Assembly (NCBI GenBank): GCA_047623825.1 | Contig: JBLHOS010000077.1 | Coordinates: 1 to 14,597, forward strand | Length of the DNA stretch: 14,597 nt | Source of the DNA: JBLHOS01 sp047623825 | Lineage (GTDB): Bacteria; Pseudomonadota; Alphaproteobacteria; Rhodobacterales; Rhodobacteraceae | Direction: 5' to 3' | Part shown: piece after piece, positions 7,140 through 14,057 of the stretch | Position numbering within the stretch: position 1 is the stretch's first letter | How the letters are laid out: each line of letters begins with the position of its first letter | The notes under the pieces: model-generated | Database searches by the model: none | What the model was told of the DNA's origin: nothing | What the model saw: the letters and a program-made list of their open reading frames with translations, nothing else | Program-made: the position numbers and the translations under genes

Positions 7140-7815
7140 CACCAGAGCGACCGGCACGCGCATTGTGCAATTTGGGATCCTGGCGATTGTCGCCATCCTG
7201 CTGGGCACTGCGATCTTGCTGTTTCTCAACCTGCCGGATGCCAATGCCTTCAATGCGCGGGTTGAGCGGATCTTTATTGAGAATGACGCGATCAGGTCGG
7301 GTGAAGCGATCAAGCTGCTAGAGGTTCTGGCGCAATCTGGCACCGCCTTCTCTGATGTTCTGGTCAGTTACCGAACAATTATCTTCGTTTTGTTGATTTT
7401 CGCGACTGCCCTTTTGATCGCTTGCCTCGTCTTTCTCGTTACCATCGTCGCGCTGAACCGCCGGATGGGTGAAATTGAGCGCTCGGGTATTCAGGTCTCC
7501 TCGCTTATTCTCAGCCGCGAGGAACGCGTGGTCTATCTAAATAACATGGAATTCAAACTTACAGATGCCGCGATGGAAACGCTTTCGGTCCTAGCCGAGG
7601 CGCGAATGGACGATGATGTACTGTCTGGCGCAGAACTGGAGGCGATGGTTTCTGGCAAGAACGCGGCCGATTGCGACGAGGCAGCTGGCGCAACTCGGAT
7701 CAAGCGATTGCGCGACACTCTGGGCAACCAGATGGTTAGCGAATTATTAATCAAAAATATCGCCCGCCGCGGTTATATGTTGTCTATCGACAAAGATGTT
7801 ATCCGTATGATGTAA
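7111..7815 (+). CDS. Membrane-anchored winged-helix (OmpR/ToxR-type) transcriptional regulator
   Basis: This 234-aa protein has two membrane helices (about 20-40 and 90-115) flanking a ~50-residue loop predicted to be periplasmic. The cytoplasmic C-terminus has an OmpR-type winged helix at about 138-226: RVVYLNNMEFKLTDAAMETLSVL, a recognition region ending RIKRLRDTLG, and the wing NIARRGYMLSI (family pattern rG-Y-x-L). There is no receiver domain, so it would sense through its membrane or loop part, as ToxR/CadC proteins do, though here the DNA-binding domain is C-terminal. Start: AGGAG lies 5 nt before ATG at 7111; ATG at 7108 and TTG at 7093 fit less well. It overlaps the previous gene and is 6 bp from the next. 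It is the best candidate to bind the palindromes at 6786-6831. Confidence 0.8.
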   Translation: MPGNITSVSDTRATGTRIVQFGILAIVAILLGTAILLFLNLPDANAFNARVERIFIENDAIRSGEAIKLLEVLAQSGTAFSDVLVSYRTIIFVLLIFATALLIACLVFLVTIVALNRRMGEIERSGIQVSSLILSREERVVYLNNMEFKLTDAAMETLSVLAEARMDDDVLSGAELEAMVSGKNAADCDEAAGATRIKRLRDTLGNQMVSELLIKNIARRGYMLSIDKDVIRMM

Positions 7816-7821
7816 TTCGAC

Positions 7822-8628
7822 ATGAGACATAATAATCCTCAAACGATATTGACAGATTTGGTCGACGAAATCGCGTTTGCGATGCAACTTCCAGAAACAC
7901 AAAAGGCACTTACATTCAGACGAGTAGAGACGGCGCGCAACAACGCTGTCTATGAGATCTTTGCAGAAAATAAGCGCAGTTTCGCAAAAATCTTTGCACG
8001 CGACGAGGATGGGCGCGCCCGGTATGCCCGTGAGGTTGCAATCCTTACTCATCTGGACGGACGCCTAGGACCCGATTTATTGTTGGCAGAAGAAGCCGAT
8101 GGGGTTGTTGTAACAGCAGCCATCGTCGGACAGCCCGTTCGCAAATTCTTGAACGGGCTAGATCGTGAGCATCAGATTGAGCATTTAGGCCAATGGATTG
8201 GCGCCCTCGCCTCAGCTGCGCCGCGCGAACCACTGGTAGGGACCTGGGGTCTTTATCTAAAAGAATACGGCACAAAGATTGACTTGAATATTTTTGCCTC
8301 CATCGCCGCCGATCTGGACGATCTGCCGCTGAATGTCTCTATTCTCACTCAGAGTGATGCCGCATTGTCCAATTTTATTATTGGAAATGATGATCGGCTT
8401 TACGGCATTGACTTCGAAGAAATCAGACAAAAACCTGAGGGTTGGGGACTATTGTTGATGGCCTGCGCCCTTGCAGACCTTTCCTTGGGCAACATCTATG
8501 AGATGGCTGAGACGCTGTATCGCGGCTACCGGATGACCCAGCCAGATAGCAAATTACCCCGCGAATTTGCGTCTGTAATTGCCTCGGTCGGGCTTGCCAT
8601 GGCCAACAGTACACCGGTCGCGCCATAA
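7822..8628 (+). CDS. APH/choline-kinase-fold phosphotransferase-like protein
   Basis: This 268-aa protein is recognised by weak but ordered kinase-fold marks. These are a strand with Lys (SFAKIF, K56), a helix Glu (YAREVAIL, E71), a hinge-like VVVTAAIVGQPV, a catalytic-loop equivalent LTQSDAALSNFII (D179, N184), and a metal-binding LYGIDFEE (D197). In the APH family the loop is normally H-G/S-D-x-x-x-x-N; here the His is Gln177. The substrate is unknown: a small molecule, a lipid head group or a protein are all possible, and resistance to aminoglycosides should not be assumed. ATG at 7822 lies 6 bp after the winged-helix gene, so the two are almost surely co-transcribed. Confidence 0.72.
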   Translation: MRHNNPQTILTDLVDEIAFAMQLPETQKALTFRRVETARNNAVYEIFAENKRSFAKIFARDEDGRARYAREVAILTHLDGRLGPDLLLAEEADGVVVTAAIVGQPVRKFLNGLDREHQIEHLGQWIGALASAAPREPLVGTWGLYLKEYGTKIDLNIFASIAADLDDLPLNVSILTQSDAALSNFIIGNDDRLYGIDFEEIRQKPEGWGLLLMACALADLSLGNIYEMAETLYRGYRMTQPDSKLPREFASVIASVGLAMANSTPVAP

Positions 8629-8721
8629 TTAAGTCTGAGAATTAATTTATTAGGGACAACTTAAGGCCACTCTGCACAGGCTTACCAAATACAAGTGCAG
8701 CATTAGTGGAGGTATTTAGGT

Positions 8722-9750
8722 TTGCCGCTCGAGCAATTTACAGTTTCTCTGACCGGTAATCTAAAGGGTAAAGAGCTGCCGACGGCACAAGTTGCCAATG
8801 TCGATAATGACCAGATTGCGATCCTCGAAGATGGAGGCGACCTCAGTTCGGTAGAGATAAGCCATTTTGGTAATGGTAAAAATCAGGGCGATGGTGGTGA
8901 TGACAAATTCATACTGGATCTAGCAGATTTCAATGATGATTTCACCCTGACAGTCAAAAGCTTCAACTCATTTGATGTGTTCACAATATTGGGCCATGAT
9001 ACCTTTACAGCCACTGATAATGGTAGCGCTGAAGGTGATGACACCTACTACACCATTAACTATACTGGCTCAGACGGTCAGCCTCATACTCTAACCTTCT
9101 TTCCGATTTCTGGTAACGGTAGTGGGCGGATCACTGTTCAGATGTACCCATGTTTTGGGCCCGGCACTTTGATAAAAACGCCCGATGGCGACGTGCCTGT
9201 CGAACATCTTGCTGTCGGCGATCTGGTTTATTGTGCCAGCGGAAAGTTGCAGCCGATCCTGTGGATCTCTCATCACGCAGTGCAGCCCGATTTGCTCGAT
9301 ATTCGTCCAGATCTCAGACCCATCCGTTTCATGCGTGGCAGTTTAGGCCCCAGTCAGCCCTTTCGTGACCTACTGCTATCACCGTTGCATATGGTTTTGA
9401 TCGACGATTGGCGCGCAGAGGTACTCTATGGTGCGGCGTCGGTCCTCGTGCGCGCACGCGATCTCGTAAATGATCAGACAATCCTGAGTGACTATAGTGA
9501 CACGCCAATCACCTACACCCACTTTTTGTTGCCAATACACGACTCAGTCATTGCAAACGGGATCAAGGCTGAAAGCCTGCTACCGGGAAAGGTGGCCATG
9601 ACAACGCTAAACTCAGCAACTCGCACAAGCCTGCAAGCCTGTCTTGACGAGTATGAGATTGATCCAGACTTGCAAAAGACATGCGCTCCGGTCTCCCAAA
9701 AACACATGGGCGCATTACTAGATTACATGGCACCGCACACACACAAATAG
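8722..9750 (+). CDS. Hint-domain (intein/Hedgehog-like) protein, probably secreted or surface
   Basis: This 342-aa protein has an N-terminal ~140 residues of Asp/Gly/Thr-rich strands (GDGGDDKFILDLADFNDDF, GHDTFTATDNGSAEGDD) resembling calcium-rich secreted beta domains. It lacks true GGxGxD RTX repeats and a signal peptide. A Hint domain starts at Cys144 (CFGPGTLIKTPDGDVPVEHLAVGDLV, block A). Block-B-like SPLHMVL (H223) and THFLLPIHDSVIANGIKAESLLPG (H267, H273, N279) follow, as in the Hint_2 type. Such domains catalyse an N-to-S acyl shift and self-cleavage; activity here is inferred. The last ~50 residues follow the fold. The start is TTG at 8722, supported by GGAGG nine bases upstream and by the lack of any nearby ATG in frame. 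It lies 93 bp after the kinase-like gene. Confidence 0.82.
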   Translation: MPLEQFTVSLTGNLKGKELPTAQVANVDNDQIAILEDGGDLSSVEISHFGNGKNQGDGGDDKFILDLADFNDDFTLTVKSFNSFDVFTILGHDTFTATDNGSAEGDDTYYTINYTGSDGQPHTLTFFPISGNGSGRITVQMYPCFGPGTLIKTPDGDVPVEHLAVGDLVYCASGKLQPILWISHHAVQPDLLDIRPDLRPIRFMRGSLGPSQPFRDLLLSPLHMVLIDDWRAEVLYGAASVLVRARDLVNDQTILSDYSDTPITYTHFLLPIHDSVIANGIKAESLLPGKVAMTTLNSATRTSLQACLDEYEIDPDLQKTCAPVSQKHMGALLDYMAPHTHK

Positions 9751-9774
9751 GAATGCGGCCCTAAGGCCGCATTC
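9751..9774. terminator. Hairpin between convergent Hint and Tat-peptide genes
   Basis: GAATGCGGCC (9751-9760) and GGCCGCATTC (9765-9774) form a perfect 10-bp stem with a 4-nt loop, CTAA. It starts directly after the Hint stop codon and lies 27 bp past the stop of the leftward peptide gene. There is no real T-tract on either strand, so it is an unusual or weak bidirectional terminator. A 7-bp version (10217-10234) is kept in the decayed duplicate. Confidence 0.6.
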
Positions 9775-9800
9775 AAAGACGTGGACCCAGATTGGTTGGA

Positions 9801-10091
9801 TCAACAGTAAGGCGCACCGCGACCGTAACCTGCGCTATCAGTCCAGCTGCCATCGTCGCTATCGGTGATATTTGTATAATCGTCACCAGAGCCACGTGGG
9901 CACGATCCGGCGTCAGCCCAACTTCCATCGTCGGCATCAGCCGTCTGGGCTTCAGTCTGCCCAGGTACCACTGCAGCAGCTATACTGCCTGTTGCAACCA
10001 GCCCCATAAAAGCGCGACGCCCGGTCACAGTCTCAGTCTTGATATCATTGTCTGAAAGGGTCTTAGGTCCGTTTTTTGGTGTTTCAGCCAT
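9801..10091 (-). CDS. Tat-exported small repeat peptide, unknown function
   Basis: This 96-aa protein has a 23-residue polar leader (PKTLSDNDIKTETV), then a twin-arginine signal TGRRAFMG with a hydrophobic core to about residue 42. Likely cleavage is near TEA-Q at 48. The mature part is about 48 residues of low-complexity sequence with two related units, ADADDGSWADAGSCPRG (51-67) and TDSDDGSWTDSAGYGRG (76-92). The shared pattern is D-x-D-D-G-S-W-x-D, then R-G. It ends APYC with a C-terminal Cys; C64 is the only other Cys. Asp spacing could bind calcium. Tat use implies folding or modification in the cytoplasm before export. I do not recognise a named family. ATG at 10091 has an AAGGCGG about nine bases upstream. 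It faces the Hint gene and lies back to back with a JmjC oxygenase gene beyond a pseudogene copy. Confidence 0.75.
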   Translation of the reverse strand: MAETPKNGPKTLSDNDIKTETVTGRRAFMGLVATGSIAAAVVPGQTEAQTADADDGSWADAGSCPRGSGDDYTNITDSDDGSWTDSAGYGRGAPYC

Positions 10092-10137
10092 CTAAGGTTC
10101 CCGCCTTATGAAAATAAGAAATTTTTAAAGTAATAAA

Positions 10138-10166
10138 AGATTATTGTTCAGTGCATAATCTGTCAA
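10138..10166 (-). promoter_or_regulatory. Sigma70-like promoter of the Tat-peptide gene
   Basis: On the minus strand TTGACA (10166-10161) is followed after 17 bases by TAATCT (10143-10138), about 47 bases before the ATG at 10091. The -35 box is perfect and the -10 box partial. In the decayed copy the same place reads TCGACA, an 18-base spacer and TAGTCT, so the duplicate promoter looks weakened as well. Confidence 0.55.
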
Positions 10167-10213
10167 ATAAATAGAGTATCTGGGACACCACGTGTGGTAT
10201 ATTTGCTGGACAG

Positions 10214-10440
10214 AAATGCGGCCCAGTGGCCGCAATCAAAGACACCTCCTGAACCAAGTTGGATCAACAGTAAGGGGCGGCGCCCAGTCACTGTCACAGT
10301 CCGGCTTTTCTCAGCAAGGGTCCTAGGTTTCTCCCTCAGCGAAGGTTCCCACCATACGAAAATAAGTTGCTGCAAAAGTCCCGTAAGACTATTGCTTTGT
10401 TGCTTAATCTGTCGATTAAATAGAGTATCTGAAACACTAT
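10214..10440. repeat. Right, degenerate copy of the tandem duplication
   Basis: This copy is homologous to 9751-10192 with the same order of marks: hairpin TGCGGCC-CAGT-GGCCGCA (10217-10234), the shared 18-mer (10258-10275), the GRR-coding stretch (about 10277-10288), the pre-gene AAGGTTCCC box, and TAGAGTATCT (10421-10430). About 200 bases between the gene end and the Arg-Arg codons are missing, plus about 14 bases further upstream. Confidence 0.82.
10264..10341 (-). pseudogene. Remnant of a second Tat-peptide gene
   Basis: Read leftward, this is the 96-aa peptide gene with its start ATG lost (CTTAGATGGCTGAAA in the intact copy against CTTCGCTGAGGGA here). The leader region has small indels and stop codons (TAG, TGA). 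The TVTGRR codons still align, but they are joined directly to the final A-P-Y-C-stop codons in another frame. The hydrophobic signal core and both Asp-rich units are deleted. The longer open frame over this region (10163-10471) has no homology to the intact peptide beyond TVTGRR and is not a gene. Confidence 0.8.
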
Positions 10441-10515
10441 GTTGGGCAAAGGTGACGTAAAACCACGCCACAGCGGGCGCGAAGAGCGGTCCGAGAGACG
10501 AATAGGGAAGGCATT

Positions 10516-11709
10516 ATGTTAAAAAGCGAATTTGATTTTGATTGGGCAATTGCACCAGTTACCCGCAGTGAATTCTTTGAGAATATATTTGAAAAGAAGC
10601 ACTTAGTCGTAAAAAGGAACCAAAGCGACTATTATGCCAACCTCCTGACAATTGCCGATATCGACGATGCCGTGACTAACATGGGAATGTCGGTGCCAGA
10701 GATCACGGTCACCAAGGCAAACGCCGGCATCACCGCTGACGACTACTCGTATGGGACCGGCCATATCGACCCAATTCGTACGAACCAGCTCTTCGCTGAC
10801 GGCGCCACGATCATCGCGTCGGGCCTGCAAGAGCGCCACCCCCGTCTCGCCCGCTACTGCCGTGCGCTCGAAAGCGTTTTCAGCTCGCGTGTTCAGACTA
10901 ACATCTACTTGACCCCCGCCAACAGCCAAGGCTTCAAGGCCCATTACGACAATCACTGCGTTGTCGTTCTGCAGGTTGAGGGGACCAAGGAATGGCGGTT
11001 CTACGACACACCAGTGGCACTGCCCCTGAACACACAGGGCTTCAACCCGCATGATGTTGCAATCGGCGAAGAGACTGCTCGTGTTGTCCTAGAACCGGGA
11101 GATATGCTGTATGTTCCGCGTGGTATGACCCATGATGCGGTTGCGACCGATCAAACCTCATTGCACATCACAACCGGACTGATGGTCGCCACTTGGGCCG
11201 ACGTCATCGCTGAGGCCGTCAGCACCATCGCCCACAACGATCCTGCGTTTCGGGGTGCGATCACTCCAGGTTATGCCAATGCCGGATTTGACAATTCCGG
11301 ATCTGAGGCTCATTTTCGCACCCTGCTGAAAAAGCTGTCTGAAGCGTCTGAAATGATGCCACTTCTGGCCAACTTCAAGGACAACTTCATCTCAGGTCGC
11401 GTTCCGCGGGTAGAGGGCCAGATGGCCAATGTCGCCAAGCTGTCCGGTCTAAGCGTTGCCGATACCGTCAGCGCCCGTCCTCATCTGGTCTACAACATCA
11501 CGACCACCGAAGGTGAAGATGCCAGCGTAATCGTCCAATGCCATAACTCAGAGATCACATTGCCGATCTTTGCATTGGAGGCGATGGAATTTGCCCTTAG
11601 CAACGGGCCATTCACGATTTCAGATATGCCGGGTGATTTGGATGATGATGGGAAATTGGTTCTGATCCGCCGCATGGTCCGCGAAGGACTGATGCTTATC
11701 ACCGACTGA
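10516..11709 (+). CDS. JmjC/cupin_4 2-oxoglutarate-dependent protein hydroxylase (RoxA/NO66-like)
   Basis: This 397-aa Fe(II)/2-oxoglutarate oxygenase has the JmjC motif set of bacterial ribosomal-oxygenase relatives. TNIYLTPANSQGFKAHYDNHCVVVLQVEGTKEWRFYD carries H143-x-D145, and PGDMLYVPRGMTHDA carries the distal iron ligand H206. SLHITTGL (H217) follows, and a helical dimerisation-like region and a winged-helix-like C-terminus complete the usual length. The family hydroxylates residues (Arg, His, Asn) in proteins. Genuine RoxA acts on ribosomal protein L16, but there is no ribosomal context here. The nearest candidate substrate is the Tat peptide with its Arg-Gly and Asp/Trp motifs; that link is inference. 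ATG at 10516 has GGGAAG five bases upstream. It is monocistronic with a strong terminator. Confidence 0.85.
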   Translation: MLKSEFDFDWAIAPVTRSEFFENIFEKKHLVVKRNQSDYYANLLTIADIDDAVTNMGMSVPEITVTKANAGITADDYSYGTGHIDPIRTNQLFADGATIIASGLQERHPRLARYCRALESVFSSRVQTNIYLTPANSQGFKAHYDNHCVVVLQVEGTKEWRFYDTPVALPLNTQGFNPHDVAIGEETARVVLEPGDMLYVPRGMTHDAVATDQTSLHITTGLMVATWADVIAEAVSTIAHNDPAFRGAITPGYANAGFDNSGSEAHFRTLLKKLSEASEMMPLLANFKDNFISGRVPRVEGQMANVAKLSGLSVADTVSARPHLVYNITTTEGEDASVIVQCHNSEITLPIFALEAMEFALSNGPFTISDMPGDLDDDGKLVLIRRMVREGLMLITD

Positions 11710-11725
11710 TCTGACCTTTTAATAC

Positions 11726-11764
11726 AAATAGGCAGCGGCCCCCTATGGTCCGCTGCCTATTTTT
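11726..11764 (+). terminator. Strong rho-independent terminator after the JmjC gene
   Basis: AAATAGGCAGCGG (11726-11738) pairs over 13 bp with CCGCTGCCTATTT (11750-11762) around an 11-nt loop, and the run of five T ends at 11764. It begins 17 bases after the JmjC stop codon. Confidence 0.93.
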
Positions 11765-11906
11765 ATGGGCCAGCAGCACGACGGCATAAACTTAGGTCCA
11801 ATGAACTCAGGCCTTATACTAAAGTCCAATTTCATCCTCAGTAGGGTCTGCACAGATCTAGACAACGCCACCATCGCAGTGGCCTTACCCTGAAAGGACC
11901 CAAGAC

Positions 11907-12170
11907 ATGCCATCTTTGAAAACCAAAATAGGTGTCGTCTGCGCCCTCGCATTGGTGCCAGAAATGGCCTTTGCCCAGATTAACGCGGGCAACTCCGTCG
12001 GCACCACCGAGGCGGAAATTCGTTCAATGCTTGAAGCAGCTGGTTGTACTGTTTCAGAAGTTGAACAAGAGGACAGTTTGCTCGAGGTTGCCACCATGTA
12101 TGAAGGCCAGGAGATCGAGTTCGAGCTGGCCGCAAATGGCACAGTCGCAGAGATCGGACTGGACGACTGA
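11907..12170 (+). CDS. Small periplasmic PepSY-like protein
   Basis: This 87-aa protein has a signal peptide MPSLKTKIGVVCALALVPEMAFA, cleaved before Q24. The mature 64 residues fit one PepSY-type unit: an N-terminal helix (TTEAEIRSMLEAAGC), then strands (SLLEVATMYEGQEIEFELAANGTVAEI) with the usual 'read DNA-like' antiparallel pattern and an acidic end. AAGGA lies eight bases before ATG at 11907. PepSY proteins are often found with membrane redox proteins, matching the broken ferric-reductase-like gene downstream. This gene appears intact while the two after it are not. Assignment to PepSY is from pattern only. Confidence 0.68.
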   Translation: MPSLKTKIGVVCALALVPEMAFAQINAGNSVGTTEAEIRSMLEAAGCTVSEVEQEDSLLEVATMYEGQEIEFELAANGTVAEIGLDD

Positions 12171-12273
12171 TCATTGCAATGGCCCCGCTTTGGACATGTC
12201 GTTTGCGCGAACCGAACCGCATGATGACAACTCGCCAATGCCGGGTCACCTTTTTTGATCTGGGCCATTCCCA

Positions 12274-12791
12274 ATGACCGATCGTCGCCATTTGATCTTA
12301 TGGGGTCTGTTCGGACTTCAGGCCTTTTGCGCAGTCTTCTTTGCTAGCGATACTGTGCTTGGTCTGATGGGATTGGACGCTCCGCAAGTCGGCCCCGACA
12401 GTGACACCATCGAGTATCTAGTGTCGGCCGCCTTGGTCCTAGGCTTAGTTTTCACCGGTGCGAAACTTCGACATATGACCCTGCGAAATCGTCGCCTGAC
12501 CCAGCAACTGCAAGTCGCCTCTAGCGCGTTTGCCGATCTGTTGCAGCGTCAGTTCGAAGAGTGGTCACTGACCCAAGCCGAGCGCGACATTGCAATCCTG
12601 TCGATCAAGGGCTTTTCGCAGGCCAAGATGGCTGCGCTACGCCAAACCAAAGAGGATGCGATAAGGCCCAATGCTCCGCCGTTTATCGCAAGGCGGGCGT
12701 CACCGGTCGCCTTCAACTACTTAGCCTCTTTATCGAGGATCTCATAACTGAAGGCCTTGTCACCCCAGCTTTAGGATCTTCCCTAGAATGA
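12274..12791 (+). pseudogene. Membrane LuxR-type helix-turn-helix regulator, frameshifted
   Basis: The N-terminal part (from ATG 12274) has two membrane helices (about 5-30, ILWGLFGLQAFCAVFFASDTVLGLMGL, and 45-65). A linker helix and the first half of a LuxR-type HTH follow: LTQAERDIAILSIKGFSQAKMAALRQTKEDAI. At about 12661-12665 the frame breaks. One base later the expected second half continues, KAQCSAVYRKAGVTGRLQLLSLFIEDL, to a stop at 12789-12791. A single missing A in ATAAGG explains it. In the unshifted frame the product reads into unrelated residues and stops at 12747, losing the DNA-recognition end. Intact length would be about 172 aa. A sequencing error is possible for this gene alone, but its downstream neighbour carries several lesions. 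Confidence 0.82.
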
Positions 12792-12803
12792 AAATCTGAC
12801 ATC

Positions 12804-14057
12804 ATGCGGCTTCTCGGGCTTTTGCTGATCTTAGCTGCGTTGCTACTGCCCGCTGTCGAATTTGTAGGCCTTGCGCCGGGGCGCGATACGGTCGCCCTGT
12901 TCAGTCAATATCTTGGCGTATGTGCACTGATCGCCATGGCGATTACCGAGATGATTGCGATCCGTTTAGCCTGAATAGAGCCGCTTTTTGGCCCGCTGGA
13001 CCGTAGTTACATCCTGCACAAATGGCTGGGTATCGGTGCGATGACAGCGATCCTTTTGCATGACACGGTCGACGCTGAAATGAACGTGCATGGTGCCGAA
13101 ACTATCCTCAGCGAGCTAGCCGAAACCTGGGAGAGTTGAGCCTTTATGGCTTGCTGATCCTTGTTGTGGTCACAATCGCGACCTTCATCCCTTACCATCT
13201 TTGGAAATAGACGCGGCGGCGGTATTTCACCTCATCTTCATCCAGAAGCCATTCTCGATGACTGATCAGATCGGTCTTTATGTCGGCACATTCTGCCAGC
13301 GCCGCGCGTGTGCCTACGTCTTGACGCAAGTTCAGCCCAACGCAGGTGCGACGGAATTGACCTTTGCCCCAACCGGTCGTGGTCTGGCCCATCAGCCGGG
13401 ACAGTTTGCCTTCATCAGTTTTGATGCACGGGGACTTGGGGAGCCGCATCCTTCACCATCAGCTCAGCAGCCAACGATGAAAAATCTCTGCGGATCACCG
13501 CCATAGCTCTGGGTGATCACACGCACCGACTACAATCGGCTTTAGATGTCGGCGCAACGGCCCAGATCCAAGGTCCGTTCGGACACTTTTTGCGCAAACC
13601 GACCGCAGCGCCAAAGATCTGGATTACCGGCGGCAGCGGCATCACGCGGTTTGCGGCCTGGGCCCAAGCGCTGCCAGCCTCTGGCCCTGACATCCACCTG
13701 TTCCATTGTGTGCCAAGCCCTGATCTGGCCAACCACCACCCCAAGACTACAGCAGCTTTCGCCGCTGTACCAAATGCGCATTACCATCTGATCAATCCCC
13801 CCGACCAGCCGCGCCTGACGCCCGCCGCGATCCAGCAGATCACCGGTGTAGATCTGGCAAAATCCAAGGTCTATTTCTGTGGGCCAACGTTGATGCGCAA
13901 ATCCATGCGCGACGGTCTGATCACGCTGGGCGTCTCAACCCGCCGCTTCCATTTTGAGGAGCTTGAGATCCGGACCGGCATCGGCCTGCGGCGTTTGTCG
14001 GCTTGGTTGTTGGCCCTGATGATCGCACGGGCCAATGGCAGACAACAAAGGGTGTGA
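12804..14057 (+). pseudogene. Ferric-reductase-like transmembrane/FAD/NAD(P) oxidoreductase, multiply broken
   Basis: The pieces of one flavocytochrome-like reductase lie in order. They are a first membrane helix (MRLLGLLLILAALLLPAVEF), ITEMIAIRLA then a TGA stop at 12972, and GPLDRSYILHKWLGIGAMTAILLHDTVDAEM in the same frame. A frame change near 13130 leads to SLYGLLILVVVTIATFIPYHLWK and a TAG stop at 13208, where Trp is expected. A further shift or small deletion near 13210-13220 leads to HLIFIQKPFSMTDQIGLYVGTFC and the FAD domain (PGQFAFISFDARGLGEPHP). A last shift near 13452 leads to FTISSA, the NAD(P) domain (WITGGSGITRF, usual GGxGITPF; YFCGPTLMRKSM) and a normal end at 14057. Such proteins move electrons across the membrane to haem or iron. 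With five lesions it cannot be made as one chain. Confidence 0.88.

Larger units (their letters stand above)
9751..10192. repeat. Left copy of a decayed tandem duplication
   Basis: This stretch holds hairpin, peptide gene and promoter, and matches 10214-10440. Landmarks on the left side (stem TGCGGCC; 18-base GTTGGATCAACAGTAAGG at 9795-9812) recur exactly 463 bases later. Landmarks on the right side (TAGAGTATCT at 10172) recur 249 bases later. The right copy has therefore lost a net 214 bases, mostly the middle of the gene. Confidence 0.85.

Noticed and set aside
8722..9150. RTX calcium-binding repeats in the Hint protein N-domain
   Set aside because: The composition is Asp/Gly-rich, but there is no repeated GGxGxDxxx nonapeptide.
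10163..10471. 102-aa minus-strand ORF
   Set aside because: It runs through the decayed duplicate; only TVTGRR aligns with the intact peptide and the remainder is promoter and hairpin sequence read by chance.
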